DNA from: Methylococcales bacterium
GTDB taxonomy: Bacteria; Pseudomonadota; Gammaproteobacteria; Methylococcales; Methylomonadaceae
Assembly (NCBI GenBank): GCA_028688755.1
Contig: JAQTXN010000002.1
Location: 1-51,057, forward strand
Length of the DNA: 51,057 nucleotides
Direction of reading: 5' to 3'
Position 1 is the stretch's first letter. Each line of letters begins with the position of its first letter. Below the pieces are notes generated by a model. That model saw only the letters and a list, made by a program, of their open reading frames with translations, searched no databases and had not been told where the DNA came from. This document shows positions 17,499-26,096 of this stretch, piece after piece. Position numbers and translations under genes: made by a program.

Positions 17499-19691
17499 AT
17501 GAAACTTAACATGCCCGTAACAAACACCGAAATCGTGATGACAAAAGGCAGTATTCTTGTTACTCGTACCGATTTACAAGGCAAAATCACTTATGCGAAT
17601 GATGATTTTTTAAAAATCAGTGGTTATTCGCGTGCTGAGATTATGGGAGCTGACCACAACATCATTCGACATCCTGACATGCCAACAGAACTTTTCGAAG
17701 ATTTGTGGAATTCGATTAAAGCGATGCGTCCTTGGTCAGGCTGTGTCAAAAATCGGGCAAAATCAGGCGATTTTTACTGGGTTCACGCCAACATTATTCC
17801 ACAATTTGAAAAAGGCAAATTGATTGGTTTTATGTCAGTGCGTTACGCGCCTAAAAAAGACGAACTCGCCGAAGCTATTGCGCTGTATGAGAAAATTAAA
17901 AATAAAACCGCAACCGTTAATCCAAAAGGCATAAAAGCTCTCGTTAAATCGATTAAAGATATTTCTGTTAGCAAAAAAACTGCAATTTCCTTGACGGCAC
18001 TTGCCGTTCCCACCGCAACGTTTAGTTACGAATTATTTTTAGCGCAAAATTATCTGGAACTTGGCTTAATGGCAAGTGCTGCAGCACTTGGTGCGGCAGT
18101 AAATGTCAGCGTTGTTCACGATTTAAGTCAAACCTTAGATAAAAGCGTCGGTATTTTTTATCGTCTCGCCGCAAAAGGTTTTGGCAATAAATTTGATTTG
18201 AAAAAAGGCGGTGTGATTGGTGATTTTTATCGCGGCTTATTTTCGATGGACGTGAGTTTGAGTTTGGATATTGCAGAAGCGAAAAAAATTACCTCCGACG
18301 CGCTGCGAATTAACCGCGCACTTGATAATGTCCATTCAGCGGTTTTAGTGGCAGATACTAATTTTGATATTATTTACATCAATGCAAGCGCACAAGAACT
18401 GTTTAAAAAGGCAGAGCCTGATATTAAAAAGCAACTTCCCAATTTCAACGCCGATAAAATTCTAGGTTCTAACATCGACATTTATCACGTTAATCCTGCA
18501 AAACAACGTGAAATGCTCAAAAATCTAACCGAGTTTTATTCTGCCGAAATGGAAATCGGTGGACATGTTGTCAATGTCGTTGCAAATCCTGTACTTGATA
18601 AAAATGGTGAGCGTATTGGTTTTGTTGCAGAGTGGCTAGATAAAACAGTTGAAATTGCCGCCATGAAAGAAATTTCAGATATTGTACAAGCCGCATCACA
18701 AGGTGATTTTGAACGTCGTATTCACGAACACGATCGTGAAGGATTTATTTTAGAATTAGTAAAAAATATCAATCGCTTACTTGAAACTAGTTCCGTAGGT
18801 CTGAATGAAATTGGGCGTATTTTAGACGCGCTCTCGCACGGCGATTTAACCAAAACGATTACCAATGATTACTCTGGTATGTTCGAGCAATTAAAAGATG
18901 ACGCGAATTCAACCGTTGGCAAATTGCGCGAAGTGATTGAGCAAATTCAAGATTCGACGGAAACCATTAACACCAGCGCGAAAGAAATTGCCTCGGGAAA
19001 TAACGATTTATCGAATCGAACCGAAAAACAAGCCGCGAGTTTGGAAGAAACAGCGGCAAGTATGCAAGAATTGACCTCGACAGTACAAAATAATAGCGAA
19101 AATGCGCTGCACGCAAGTGAATTAGCTGTTGGCGCATCGGATATTGCCAGCAAAGGGGTGAGCGTTGTTGGTCAAGTTGTCAGCACAATGGAAGCCATTA
19201 ACGAATCGTCACGCAAAATCGTCGATATTATTTCAGTCATCGACGGCATTGCTTTCCAAACCAACATTTTAGCATTGAACGCCGCCGTTGAAGCGGCGCG
19301 AGCAGGGGAACAAGGTCGTGGCTTTGCTGTCGTGGCAACCGAAGTTCGCAGTTTAGCGCAACGCGCTGCCGCTGCTGCGGGTGAAATTAAAGGTTTAATT
19401 GGTGATTCGGTTGAAAAAGTTGAAGACGGTTCGCGTTTAGTGGCGAATGCTGGTCGCACGATGGAAGAAATTGTGAGTGCGATTCGTGGCGTAACAAAAA
19501 TTATGTCTGAAATTAGTTCAGCTTCAAGCGAACAAAACGCTGGAATTCAACAAGTAAATCAAGCCATTGGACAAATGGATGATGTCACGCAACAAAACGC
19601 GGCGTTAGTTGAAGAAGCAGCTGCGGCCGCTGAAACGCTTGAAGATCAAGCGCAAAGTTTAGCAAACACTGTTAAATACTTTAATTTGTAA
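17499..19691 (+). CDS. Aer-like PAS methyl-accepting chemotaxis protein
   Basis: A 730-residue chemoreceptor. An N-terminal PAS domain (residues about 20-120) resembles that of Aer, with the FAD-pocket motif RHPDMP and [14 protein letters not shown], so redox or oxygen sensing is likely. Two close membrane helices lie at about 160-206, with almost no periplasmic loop. A second PAS domain (about 270-390) and HAMP-like segments precede the MCP signalling domain (about 490-730), whose hairpin tip is [20 protein letters not shown] followed by [17 protein letters not shown]. No C-terminal CheR-tether pentapeptide is present. No che genes lie nearby, so it must plug into a distant array. Confidence 0.9.
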   Translation: MKLNMPVTNTEIVMTKGSILVTRTDLQGKITYANDDFLKISGYSRAEIMGADHNIIRHPDMPTELFEDLWNSIKAMRPWSGCVKNRAKSGDFYWVHANIIPQFEKGKLIGFMSVRYAPKKDELAEAIALYEKIKNKTATVNPKGIKALVKSIKDISVSKKTAISLTALAVPTATFSYELFLAQNYLELGLMASAAALGAAVNVSVVHDLSQTLDKSVGIFYRLAAKGFGNKFDLKKGGVIGDFYRGLFSMDVSLSLDIAEAKKITSDALRINRALDNVHSAVLVADTNFDIIYINASAQELFKKAEPDIKKQLPNFNADKILGSNIDIYHVNPAKQREMLKNLTEFYSAEMEIGGHVVNVVANPVLDKNGERIGFVAEWLDKTVEIAAMKEISDIVQAASQGDFERRIHEHDREGFILELVKNINRLLETSSVGLNEIGRILDALSHGDLTKTITNDYSGMFEQLKDDANSTVGKLREVIEQIQDSTETINTSAKEIASGNNDLSNRTEKQAASLEETAASMQELTSTVQNNSENALHASELAVGASDIASKGVSVVGQVVSTMEAINESSRKIVDIISVIDGIAFQTNILALNAAVEAARAGEQGRGFAVVATEVRSLAQRAAAAAGEIKGLIGDSVEKVEDGSRLVANAGRTMEEIVSAIRGVTKIMSEISSASSEQNAGIQQVNQAIGQMDDVTQQNAALVEEAAAAAETLEDQAQSLANTVKYFNL

Positions 19692-19704
19692 AAACAAAAT
19701 GTAC

Positions 19705-19724
19705 CGACGCGAGAAATCGCGTCG
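19705..19724 (+). terminator. Hairpin with GAAA tetraloop after the chemoreceptor gene
   Basis: CGACGCGA-GAAA-TCGCGTCG forms a perfect 8-bp stem with a GNRA loop, 13 nt after the MCP stop. Only a short TTT follows, so termination may be partial; it may also shape the slyX leader, which starts 20 nt later. Confidence 0.6.
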
Positions 19725-19744
19725 TTTGCAAATGAGAAAATCGG

Positions 19745-19954
19745 ATGCTCGAAAACAGAATTATCGAATTAGAAATCAAAGTCGCGTATCAAGAAGATTT
19801 GCTGCAAACGTTAAACGATATTATCGCCATGCAACAGCAACAAATTGACAATCTTTCACACGCTTACAAATCGATGCACGAGCGCGTGACAAATCTAGCG
19901 TCAAAAATGCCCGAAGACGCTAATCAAAATCACGAAATTCCGCCTCATTATTAA
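19745..19954 (+). CDS. slyX: SlyX family protein
   Basis: A 69-residue coiled-coil protein matching SlyX: MLENRIIELEIKVAYQEDLL, QQQQIDNLS and the C-terminal PPHY typical of the family. Function is unknown. Length is standard. The next gene begins at the base after its stop codon, so slyX and the two coiled-coil genes downstream probably form one transcript. Confidence 0.9.
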   Translation: MLENRIIELEIKVAYQEDLLQTLNDIIAMQQQQIDNLSHAYKSMHERVTNLASKMPEDANQNHEIPPHY

Positions 19955-20446
19955 ATGCTCATTCGCCTTGCGCTTTGGATGATTTTTCTCAGTTTGCCAT
20001 TTTTTTTAGTGGCCTTCACGTTGAAATTGGCGGCATTTTTATTACTCGGTGCATTTGGATTATTAATTTTGGCTAGCTTTGCAGGAATTACGAAACAATT
20101 TTTGGATGGTTTTCGTAATTTTTTCTCTGCGCCACAACGTGAAAAGCGGCGCGTGTTATTTGCTCAAAATAAGAAAAATACAACTCAAAGTCTATTTTAT
20201 TTCAAGCGATTGCAACTGGATTATTTCAAAGAATTACAGCGTAAAAAAATTCTCGAAAAAAATAATCGCACGCACATTGACGCGCTTTCAAAGTCGATTG
20301 AACAACAACTGCAAAGCGTGAATCATCTCATTTCAAAAGACCTTTTTTCGCAATTGCAGCTTGAAAATCGCCGTTATCGCTCGCAACAAAACGAACAGGC
20401 TCTGTTAGAATTGCATCAAAAAATATCGTCTCTTGCTGGTAAATAA
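19955..20446 (+). CDS. Hypothetical membrane-anchored coiled-coil protein
   Basis: A 163-residue protein I do not recognise. Residues about 4-45 are strongly hydrophobic (two close helices, FFLVAFTLKLAAFLLLGAFG and neighbours); the rest is a charged, Gln/Lys/Leu-rich helix likely to be a coiled coil, ending in LLELHQKISSLAGK. It starts directly on the slyX stop and the next gene starts 2 nt after it. The layout suggests a small membrane scaffold working with the downstream coiled-coil partner. Confidence 0.7.
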   Translation: MLIRLALWMIFLSLPFFLVAFTLKLAAFLLLGAFGLLILASFAGITKQFLDGFRNFFSAPQREKRRVLFAQNKKNTTQSLFYFKRLQLDYFKELQRKKILEKNNRTHIDALSKSIEQQLQSVNHLISKDLFSQLQLENRRYRSQQNEQALLELHQKISSLAGK

Positions 20447-20448
20447 TT

Positions 20449-20976
20449 ATGTTGAAAAATTGGCTGTTAAATATCATCTCGACCATTCACGCGCTCAAAA
20501 CTGAAAAATTAAAATGGAAACGTGATAATCAAGAACAGCAAGCGCAATTAAAACACGCACAAGTGTTAGCGGAAAAAGCCTTAATCTCCGAACTGAAAAA
20601 ACGTAGTCGGCAGTTAAAACACGAATTGACGCTATTGCAAACCCAGCATGATGCCGAATTGCTCATGTTCAAAACCAAATGCAAGCAAGATGTGAAAGAT
20701 TACAAACAATATCTCGCTTCGCTCGACCAACTTAAACATTCGATTCAAAGCAGTTACACCCATTTGCCCGAAGCGGTCGCGTTTACGATTCATCACCATG
20801 CGAAGTATTTGCTCAACGAAATGTGGGAAACCACTGAATTTGAAGAAAAAATGCGCCGCGAAATTCAACTTATTCGTTTTATGTCAACAGTTCACGAAGA
20901 CGCACGGCTGCATTTAGAAGGCAAAACCAAAGAAATTTTGCCTGAACGAACGTTAAAATTTATTGAAAAACGTTAA
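20449..20976 (+). CDS. Hypothetical soluble coiled-coil protein
   Basis: A 175-residue protein with no family I recognise. Residues about 15-100 are an almost unbroken Lys/Glu/Gln/Leu helix (LKKRSRQLKHELTLLQTQ); the C-terminal part (AVAFTIHHHAKYLLNEMW onward) may form a small domain. No signal or membrane segment is evident. It ends 3 nt before the convergent pqiB stop. Being in a row with slyX and the membrane coiled-coil gene suggests the products form one complex. Confidence 0.7.
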   Translation: MLKNWLLNIISTIHALKTEKLKWKRDNQEQQAQLKHAQVLAEKALISELKKRSRQLKHELTLLQTQHDAELLMFKTKCKQDVKDYKQYLASLDQLKHSIQSSYTHLPEAVAFTIHHHAKYLLNEMWETTEFEEKMRREIQLIRFMSTVHEDARLHLEGKTKEILPERTLKFIEKR

Positions 20977-20979
20977 AGG

Positions 20980-22572
20980 CTATTTCTCACTTTCTTCCGC
21001 TTTTCCACGCACCACAGATTCTGGATGTTGCGCTAAATAATCCGTGAGTTGCTTCACGCTTCCCGCCGCTTGCGTGAGTTCTTGTAACAACTGTTCAAGT
21101 TGATAATGCGTTGTTGCGCCTGCTTCAAAATTACTTAAGGCTTTTTGCGCGGTATCGAGCGTTTTATCTGCTGTTCCCATTGTGCCTTTGACGCTATCTA
21201 ACGTACTCGTTGCCGCCGAAGTCGTGCCTTGCAAACCTTGCAGCGTTTTATTTATTTCTTGCGTTAAATCTTCAAGTGGCAATTTCGCAATTTTATCCAT
21301 GATGATATTTGCCGAATGAGTAAATTGGTCGAGTGAACTCGCCGTCGTCGGAAATTCGGGATAAAAACTTTGCGTTGCACTCAACGTAATTTTACTTTTC
21401 GGGTGAAAATCCAAATCCACCAAAAGCTGCCCCGTGAGCAAACTTCCTGTTTGTAATTGGGCGCGCAAACCTTTATCTATCAATTGTTTGAGCATTTCTT
21501 CAGGTTTGATATTTTCCATTTTATGCACGGCTTTAACACGCTCAGGTTGCAATTCAACAATCACGGGAATACGAATTTCAGCCGTTTTTTCATCGAGTTC
21601 CAAACTGACATTTAACACTTTTCCAACGGGATAACCGCGCAATTGCACGGGCGCACCTTCGGTTAATCCACGCACAGAACCGTTAAAATACATCACATAG
21701 TGCAACGTGTTTTGATAAGTAATTTCTGTTGAAGCTTCGTAAGTATCGTAAAGTGGATACAGCGTGTTTTCAGGTTGAATCGCTTCAACGCTGTCTTCGG
21801 CTGAAGCACGAAACGCAATGCCACCGCTCAAAAGTGAAATTAAAGGCCCAGTGCGAACTTTGAAACCGTCTGCGCCTGCGGATAAATCCACACCGCTATC
21901 AATCCAAAAACGGGTATTTTTGCGAATAAATTGGTCGTAAGGTTTATGAATAAAAACCGTCAAGCGAATAGCATCCGCTGCTTGTGAAAGCTCGTGCGAT
22001 AACACTTCGCCCACCGTAATGCCATGAAAGTTAATCGGCGTACCTGTTTTCATTGAACCCAAATTATTGGTTTCTAAAATAAATTGCTTACCTTCGGCAT
22101 TCGCTTTTAAAGGCGGCGGACTGCTTAAACCGACAAAATTATGAATATGCTCACCGCTACTGGGTTTGAGTTCAATGTATGCGCCCGAAAGTAGCGTACC
22201 AAGTCCTGAAATCCCGCCTAAACCAACTTGCGGACGCACCACCCAAAATTGCGTATTCGTTTTTAAATACTCGCTCGAACTCGCATTCATTTGTGCGGTA
22301 ACAACGATCGTTTTTAAATCATTATTGATATTTATTGCCGTGACTTTGCCAATTTCCACATCCAGATATTTGATTTTAGTTTTATCAACTTCTAAACCTT
22401 CGGCAGTGGGAAAACTAATAGTGATAACTTCGCCTTTTTCAGAAAACGATTTGTAAATCAGCCAACCGCTAACTAAAACCGCAATCAAAGGTAAAACCCA
22501 AATTAACGATAATTCAGATTTTTTGTTTAGCGTCACTTCGTTTGCGTCGTAGGTTTCGTTGAAATCGGTCAT
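20980..22572 (-). CDS. pqiB: PqiB-like intermembrane transport protein (MCE domains)
   Basis: A 530-residue MCE protein. After a cytoplasmic start there is one membrane helix (residues about 24-44, LSLIWVLPLIAVLVSGWLIY) and then three MCE/MlaD modules, seen in FPTAEGLEVDKTKIKYLDVE, INFHGITVGEV and VQLRGYPVGKVLNV. The C-terminal part is helical and would form the hollow tunnel of PqiB hexamers across the periplasm, used for lipid traffic. pqiA and pqiC are not adjacent; the gene lies 11 nt after the GGDEF-EAL receptor and probably shares its transcript. Confidence 0.88.
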   Translation of the reverse strand: MTDFNETYDANEVTLNKKSELSLIWVLPLIAVLVSGWLIYKSFSEKGEVITISFPTAEGLEVDKTKIKYLDVEIGKVTAININNDLKTIVVTAQMNASSSEYLKTNTQFWVVRPQVGLGGISGLGTLLSGAYIELKPSSGEHIHNFVGLSSPPPLKANAEGKQFILETNNLGSMKTGTPINFHGITVGEVLSHELSQAADAIRLTVFIHKPYDQFIRKNTRFWIDSGVDLSAGADGFKVRTGPLISLLSGGIAFRASAEDSVEAIQPENTLYPLYDTYEASTEITYQNTLHYVMYFNGSVRGLTEGAPVQLRGYPVGKVLNVSLELDEKTAEIRIPVIVELQPERVKAVHKMENIKPEEMLKQLIDKGLRAQLQTGSLLTGQLLVDLDFHPKSKITLSATQSFYPEFPTTASSLDQFTHSANIIMDKIAKLPLEDLTQEINKTLQGLQGTTSAATSTLDSVKGTMGTADKTLDTAQKALSNFEAGATTHYQLEQLLQELTQAAGSVKQLTDYLAQHPESVVRGKAEESEK

Positions 22573-22583
22573 AAATAATTTGC

Positions 22584-25517
22584 CTAATCAGCAAGCAATA
22601 ATTGTAAAAAATCTTCGGCGGGAAGCGGTTTGCTTTTAATGTAACCTTGATACATATCGCAACCTGTTTCTTCTAAAAAGGCTAATTGTTCAGCTGTTTC
22701 AACGCCTTCGGCTAGCACTTTAAACCCTAAAATTTTTCCCATTGCAATAATGGTCGCCGTGATTTCCATATCGTCTTTGAGTTGCGGAATATCATCGATA
22801 AAACTTTTGTCAATTTTTAATACGTTCAACGGAAAACATTTTAAATACGCTAGAGACGAATAACCCGTACCAAAATCATCGATTGCCAATAATACGCCTT
22901 GCGCTCGAAACGCATTTAAAATTTCCACCACATTTTCTTGGTTTTCCATCAAACCACTTTCGGTGAGTTCGAGTTCTAAACGATTTGCGGGAAAACCTGT
23001 GTCACGCAACGCATTGGTGACTAATTCGGTAATGTCACTGCGGCGAAATTGCCACGGCGAGACATTCACAGCAATAGTCAAATCTGTAATACCCAAATTC
23101 ATCCATTCTTTGCCTTGCCGACAGGCTTCGTAAATAACCCATTCACCAATGGCTTCAATCAAGCCTGTTTCTTCGGCAAGGGGAATAAATCGATTCGGCG
23201 GAATTAAGCCTTCAATCGGGTCAAGCCAACGCACAAGTGCTTCGGTACCGATAATTTTGCCCGATTCAATTTCAACTTGTGGCTGATAATAAAGACGTAA
23301 TTCTTTATTTTCGATAGCGCGACGTAAGCGTGTTTCCAGTTCAATTCGCTCACGCACAGCTTGCGTTAATTCTTCGGAGAAATAGGCAAAACAACCGCGC
23401 CCCGCATCTTTTGCGTGATACAACGCCGTATCGGCGTGGTCAATCAACAATTCAGGATCGCTACCGTGTTCGGGAAAAAGACTAATCCCAATACTTGCGC
23501 CAATTTGCACGTTGTCGCTTTGCGTGAGCTGAAACGGGAGACTCAAATCGGCAACGATAAATTCAGCCACTCGCGCGGCATCATCAACATGGGCAATATC
23601 TTTGAGCAAAATAATAAATTCATCGCCGCCCAAACGCGCCACCGTATCCACATCACGGCGAATACGGTTTTGAATTCGTTGTGCGACTTGAATGAGTAAT
23701 TCATCGCCTGCCGCATGACCAAAATTGTCATTGACGGCTTTAAATTTATCCAAATCCATCATCAAAACCGCCATGTGTTTATTTTCACGGCTGCCGTATT
23801 CAATCCCATAACGCAAACGCTCTGCCATTAAACGGCGATTTGGCAAACCTGTTAGCGGGTCATAAAACGCAAGTTGTTGAATTTTAGTATCGTCGCGCCA
23901 CCGTTCAATCATGAGCATCACTAAGTTGGCATATTGCTCAATTGATACCAATTCATTTTGTTTAGGAATCGTGACACTACGATGATAAATCGCAAACGTA
24001 CCTAGCACTTCGTTTTGGCTGTTTAAAATCGGCTGTGACCAACAAGCCCGAACATTCGCTAATGTTGCTAATTCAACATAATTTTCCCAATACGGATGAT
24101 TAAAAACATCTTCAACGATTACACGCTCGCCACGAAATGCCGCTGTGCCACATGAACCTACGCCTTCACCAATTTTTATACCATCAATGGCTTCGTTATA
24201 AACTTCAGGCAAACTCGGTGCTGCGCCATGATGCAGTTCGCCTGTTTCACGATTCAGCAACAACACAGAGCAAATCATTTCAGGATGCTGCATTTCAATG
24301 CCGTGAATCAATTCAGCAAGCAAAGCGTGCAACGTGTGCAAATCAATCGTATTACTACCGACTTGTTTTAAAATTTGATTGTGCAATGCTAAATCGCTAC
24401 TTTGACGTAGCAGAGCTTTTGCAATTTTGCGCCGTTGCTTGTTTTCACGACGAATTGATTTGTAAGCAATCAATAACAGAACGAGAACAAACAAGCCTGA
24501 AACAGAAAAAATTAACGCGGCACTGAGGTAACTTTGAAATTGCTCTTTATCGACTTTTATATCGGAATCGTAGACAAAATTTTTCAAACGTTCATCAACG
24601 GCATTTTCATCAACCATGCCTGCTTTCACAAACGTGTCCGCCATATTTTGCCAACGCGCAGGATTCATGTGACCAATTTCAATTAAATCGGGAACAATTA
24701 AAGGACGCACCGATTCCGCTTCATAACCTAAATGCCGACGTGATTTTTCGACGTAATACTTGTTAATCAACAGTTCAATTATTTCGTCGGGATGTTCAAG
24801 CGCGTAAGTCCAGCCTTCAATCGTGGCTTTGCGAAAGGCTTTCACTCGCTCTGGATGCTGGGCAATTTCGTCTTCAGTGGTAAATAAAATATCGCTGTAA
24901 AAATCCACGCCATAATTACGCGGATTGATGATGGTGAAAGGGAAGTTTTGCCATTTCAAAAAATAGGCTTCATTGGTGAGATAAGCGTTATAGGCATCGA
25001 CGCGCCCATCGATTAAATCTTGCAGTTCAAAACTGCTCGGTAAAATGCCAACACGACTTATATCTACGCCTTCATTACTGAGCATAGCAAGCAAATCGGT
25101 ATCGAGTGATTTATTGAGCATCATCACTTTTTTACCGATTAAATCGCTTGGCGAGAGAATTTCTTTTCGTGCTAAAAGAACAGAGGGCGAATGTTGAAAA
25201 ATTGCCGCTAGTGCAACAAGTGGCGCACCGTGCAAACGTTCATACAGTAATTCGCTATTCGCTACGCCGTATTGCACGCCATTTTTTAACACTTCATTAA
25301 CGGGGGATTTTTCAGATGAGCCTTCGAGAATTTTTACGTCTAAACCTGCTTTTTCGTAATAGCCTTTTTCAAGTGCGGCGTAATAACCTGCGAATTGAAA
25401 TTGATGATGCCAACGCAGTTGCAATTGCACCGTTTCGTTTGCCAGCACGTTACCAGAAAGCAACATGGCTAACGTAAAAAAGTGGATTTTTAATTTGGAA
25501 TTAAAACGTGAAATCAT
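22584..25517 (-). CDS. THI5/NMT1-GAF-GGDEF-EAL bifunctional c-di-GMP receptor enzyme
   Basis: A 977-residue protein. The signal peptide (MISRFNSKLKIHFFTLAML...) is followed by a periplasmic THI5/NMT1-type binding domain (LRWHHQFQFAGYYAALEKGY), a membrane helix near residue 340, a GAF domain, GGDEF and EAL. The cyclase has an intact GGDEF and an RDVD inhibitory I-site five residues before it. The phosphodiesterase keeps EALVRW, VNVSPWQF, LELTESGLM, AIDDFGTGYSS and LAEGVETAEQ, so both activities are possible. ATG 25517 is preferred over TTG 25550: it starts the signal peptide, and a promoter -10 overlaps the TTG. Ligand may be a pyrimidine- or thiamine-like compound, by family only. Confidence 0.9.
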   Translation of the reverse strand: MISRFNSKLKIHFFTLAMLLSGNVLANETVQLQLRWHHQFQFAGYYAALEKGYYEKAGLDVKILEGSSEKSPVNEVLKNGVQYGVANSELLYERLHGAPLVALAAIFQHSPSVLLARKEILSPSDLIGKKVMMLNKSLDTDLLAMLSNEGVDISRVGILPSSFELQDLIDGRVDAYNAYLTNEAYFLKWQNFPFTIINPRNYGVDFYSDILFTTEDEIAQHPERVKAFRKATIEGWTYALEHPDEIIELLINKYYVEKSRRHLGYEAESVRPLIVPDLIEIGHMNPARWQNMADTFVKAGMVDENAVDERLKNFVYDSDIKVDKEQFQSYLSAALIFSVSGLFVLVLLLIAYKSIRRENKQRRKIAKALLRQSSDLALHNQILKQVGSNTIDLHTLHALLAELIHGIEMQHPEMICSVLLLNRETGELHHGAAPSLPEVYNEAIDGIKIGEGVGSCGTAAFRGERVIVEDVFNHPYWENYVELATLANVRACWSQPILNSQNEVLGTFAIYHRSVTIPKQNELVSIEQYANLVMLMIERWRDDTKIQQLAFYDPLTGLPNRRLMAERLRYGIEYGSRENKHMAVLMMDLDKFKAVNDNFGHAAGDELLIQVAQRIQNRIRRDVDTVARLGGDEFIILLKDIAHVDDAARVAEFIVADLSLPFQLTQSDNVQIGASIGISLFPEHGSDPELLIDHADTALYHAKDAGRGCFAYFSEELTQAVRERIELETRLRRAIENKELRLYYQPQVEIESGKIIGTEALVRWLDPIEGLIPPNRFIPLAEETGLIEAIGEWVIYEACRQGKEWMNLGITDLTIAVNVSPWQFRRSDITELVTNALRDTGFPANRLELELTESGLMENQENVVEILNAFRAQGVLLAIDDFGTGYSSLAYLKCFPLNVLKIDKSFIDDIPQLKDDMEITATIIAMGKILGFKVLAEGVETAEQLAFLEETGCDMYQGYIKSKPLPAEDFLQLLLAD

Positions 25518-25549
25518 GATTGTTTGAAATTGTAAAGCCCATTCGTCCA

Positions 25550-25558
25550 ATTATAACA
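25550..25558 (-). promoter_or_regulatory. Extended -10 promoter of the GGDEF-EAL receptor
   Basis: On the minus strand TGTTATAAT is a perfect extended -10 (TGnTATAAT). Transcription would begin about 25543, giving a 25-nt leader to ATG 25517 and excluding the upstream TTG as start. Confidence 0.55.
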
Positions 25559-25626
25559 GGCTAGTGCTTGATATTTTTGAGCAAATATGATTTTGGGTAA
25601 AAACACAACGCTGAAATTACATGTTT

Positions 25627-26001
25627 TTACCAGTGATTTTCGTCTTGGTAAAACGAATTATCACGATAAGGTCTTTGTGGTTGTTGCTCTAATTCTTCAC
25701 GCCGTTCACGCCAATAATGTTCTTCTCGAAATTGTTGATCATTGGAATGACGATGATGTCGTTCATCACGCGAATATGAGTTTTGATTTGGCGCAAGGTA
25801 AATTTGAATCGGTGGTTGCCCATAATTTTGTTGATAACGAGGTGCTTGATTATATCGCCCATTATATCGTTCCGTTTCAAGCCATTCGCCGCGATTTTCA
25901 CGTTCATCACCACGTTCGCTGGAGTATTCATGTGCGTAACGCTCGTCCGCATTGACGCTAACACAATTTAACGCAAGCAAAAATGCGACTAATTTTTTCA
26001 T
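25627..26001 (-). CDS. Small secreted Arg/Glu/Tyr/His-rich protein
   Basis: A 124-residue protein I do not recognise. Start ATG 26001 has a strong AAGGTGAG Shine-Dalgarno and begins a signal peptide (MKKLVAFLLALNCVSVNA) with cleavage near residue 18. The mature part is very polar: Arg, Glu, Tyr, Gln, Asn and His dominate (SRDERHHRHSNDQQFREEHY), with only one short hydrophobic patch (PPIQIYLAP). It looks disordered and could bind metal, polyanion or the envelope. It is transcribed divergently from rapA and ends 109 nt before the GGDEF-EAL receptor, which has its own promoter. Confidence 0.7.
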   Translation of the reverse strand: MKKLVAFLLALNCVSVNADERYAHEYSSERGDERENRGEWLETERYNGRYNQAPRYQQNYGQPPIQIYLAPNQNSYSRDERHHRHSNDQQFREEHYWRERREELEQQPQRPYRDNSFYQDENHW

Positions 26002-26045
26002 AAACTCACCTTGTATTTTGTCCAAACAAACTGCCTTTTAATGCT

Positions 26046-26051
26046 TATAAT
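26046..26051 (+). promoter_or_regulatory. -10 element of the rapA promoter
   Basis: A perfect TATAAT 45 nt before the rapA ATG, in the 95-nt divergent gap. A good -35 is not apparent. A ribosome site CAAGG stands 8 nt before the ATG. Confidence 0.45.
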
Positions 26052-26096
26052 ACGCGCCATTCCTACTTTTTAAAAATACACTTCAAGGCAAACAAA

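Noticed and set aside
25518..25550. TTG start adding 11 residues to the GGDEF-EAL receptor
   Set aside because: The TTG is within the predicted -10 box of the gene's own promoter, and the signal peptide starts at ATG 25517.
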